Assembly: GCA_015657535.1 (NCBI GenBank)
Contig: JADHZB010000684.1
Span: forward strand, 5,001-27,765
DNA length: 22,765 nt
Direction: 5' to 3'
DNA from: Nephromyces sp. MM_2019
Taxonomy: Eukaryota; Apicomplexa; Aconoidasida; Nephromycida
In this document: positions 22,271-22,765 of the stretch, one piece after another
Layout of the letters: the number at the start of each line of letters is the position of its first letter
Numbering within the stretch: position 1 is the first letter of the stretch
Notes under the pieces: generated by a model
The model's input: the letters and a program-made list of their open reading frames with translations, nothing else
Databases searched by the model: none
Told to the model about the DNA's origin: nothing
Translations under genes and position numbers: made by a program

Positions 22271-22765
22271 ATGTGTATATAGTGTTTATGTGTATATAGT
22301 GCGTATGTGTGTATGTGTATATAGTGTGTATGTGTATATAGTGCGTATGTGTGTATAGTGCGTATGTGTGTATAGTGTGTATGTGTATATAGTATGTATG
22401 TGTATATAGTGTGTATATATATATAGTGTGTATCTGTATATAGTGTGTATGTGTATATAGTGTGTATCTGTATATAGTGTGTATGTATATATAGTGTGTA
22501 TGTGTATATAGTGTGTATGTGTATATAGTGTGTATCTGTATATAGTGTGTATGTATATATAGTGTGTATGTGTATATAGTGTGTATGTGTATATAGTGTG
22601 CATGTGTATATAGTGTGCATGTGTATATAGTGTGTATGTGTATAGTGTGTATGTGTATAGTGTGTGTGTGTATATAGTGTGTATGTGTATATAGTGTGTA
22701 TGTGTATATAGTGTGTATGTGTATATAGTGTGTATGTGTATATAGTGTGTATGTGTATATAGTGT
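22271..22765. repeat. 17-bp TG/TA minisatellite running off the window
   Basis: About 28 copies of TATAGTGTGTATGTGTA with a mostly constant 17-base period and scattered variants (ATCTG, ATGTATA, GCATG). Toward the left edge copies are more diverged. The last copies at 22690-22765 are identical, so the array probably continues beyond the window. It is free of stops on the minus strand, so the Thr/Tyr/His-rich ORFs there are not genes. Confidence 0.95.

Noticed and set aside
22198..22620. Thr/Tyr/His-rich minus-strand ORFs of 105-140 codons
   Set aside because: Translation of the 17-bp minisatellite. The periodic peptide has no independent support.
1..22765. CRISPR arrays, insertion sequences or viral genes
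   Set aside because: The tandem repeats lack unique spacers, no transposase or integrase frame was seen, and the genes are ordinary spliced eukaryotic genes.

Overview
The window looks like a nuclear contig from an AT-rich, intron-rich protist that uses the standard genetic code, most likely an apicomplexan. The kinase resembles the PH-domain/C-terminal-kinase layout of apicomplexan CDPK7, but the genus cannot be fixed from this sequence. Introns are GT-AG, mostly about 200-600 bases, and many are filled with TG/CA-rich simple sequence. As a result most genes are invisible as single ORFs, and the longest simple-repeat ORFs (poly Cys-Val or Thr-His) are artefacts. I rebuilt the genes by joining non-repetitive islands across splice sites and checking codon phase at every junction.

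Left third (1216-8966, minus strand): one 15-exon gene of about 1096 codons. It encodes a charged N-terminal region, four or five membrane segments, MORN-like sequence, a conserved middle region, and a C-terminal alpha/beta-hydrolase domain like Pfam DUF900. The nucleophile, acid and histidine can all be placed, on three different exons. This is the most interesting object in the window.

Centre (about 8967-12188): an AT-rich spacer between two head-to-head genes, with no long TG/CA runs and a few small inverted repeats. From 12189 to 15894 (plus strand) lies a 7-exon gene for a 469-residue CAMK/CDPK-type protein kinase with all catalytic residues. It is preceded by what looks like the C-terminal half of a PH domain, and no EF-hands were found.

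Right third: a CA-rich stretch (about 15.9-20.8 kb) contains the gene for the Sm-like protein LSm2 (17827-19164, plus strand). Its start codon appears to stand alone on the first coding exon. Several tandem repeats (15, 16, 38 and 50 bp periods) lie in the stretch. A TG-poor island (about 20.82-22.26 kb) holds a convergent single-exon gene for an 83-residue Cys/His-containing protein I do not recognise. The window ends inside a 17-bp-period TG/TA minisatellite.

The genes share no obvious pathway: a membrane-anchored hydrolase, a signalling kinase, an RNA-processing factor and an orphan. The unifying signal is architectural. TG/CA-rich DNA occupies introns and 3' flanks, keeps one strand orientation over several kilobases, and is absent from the divergent promoter region.
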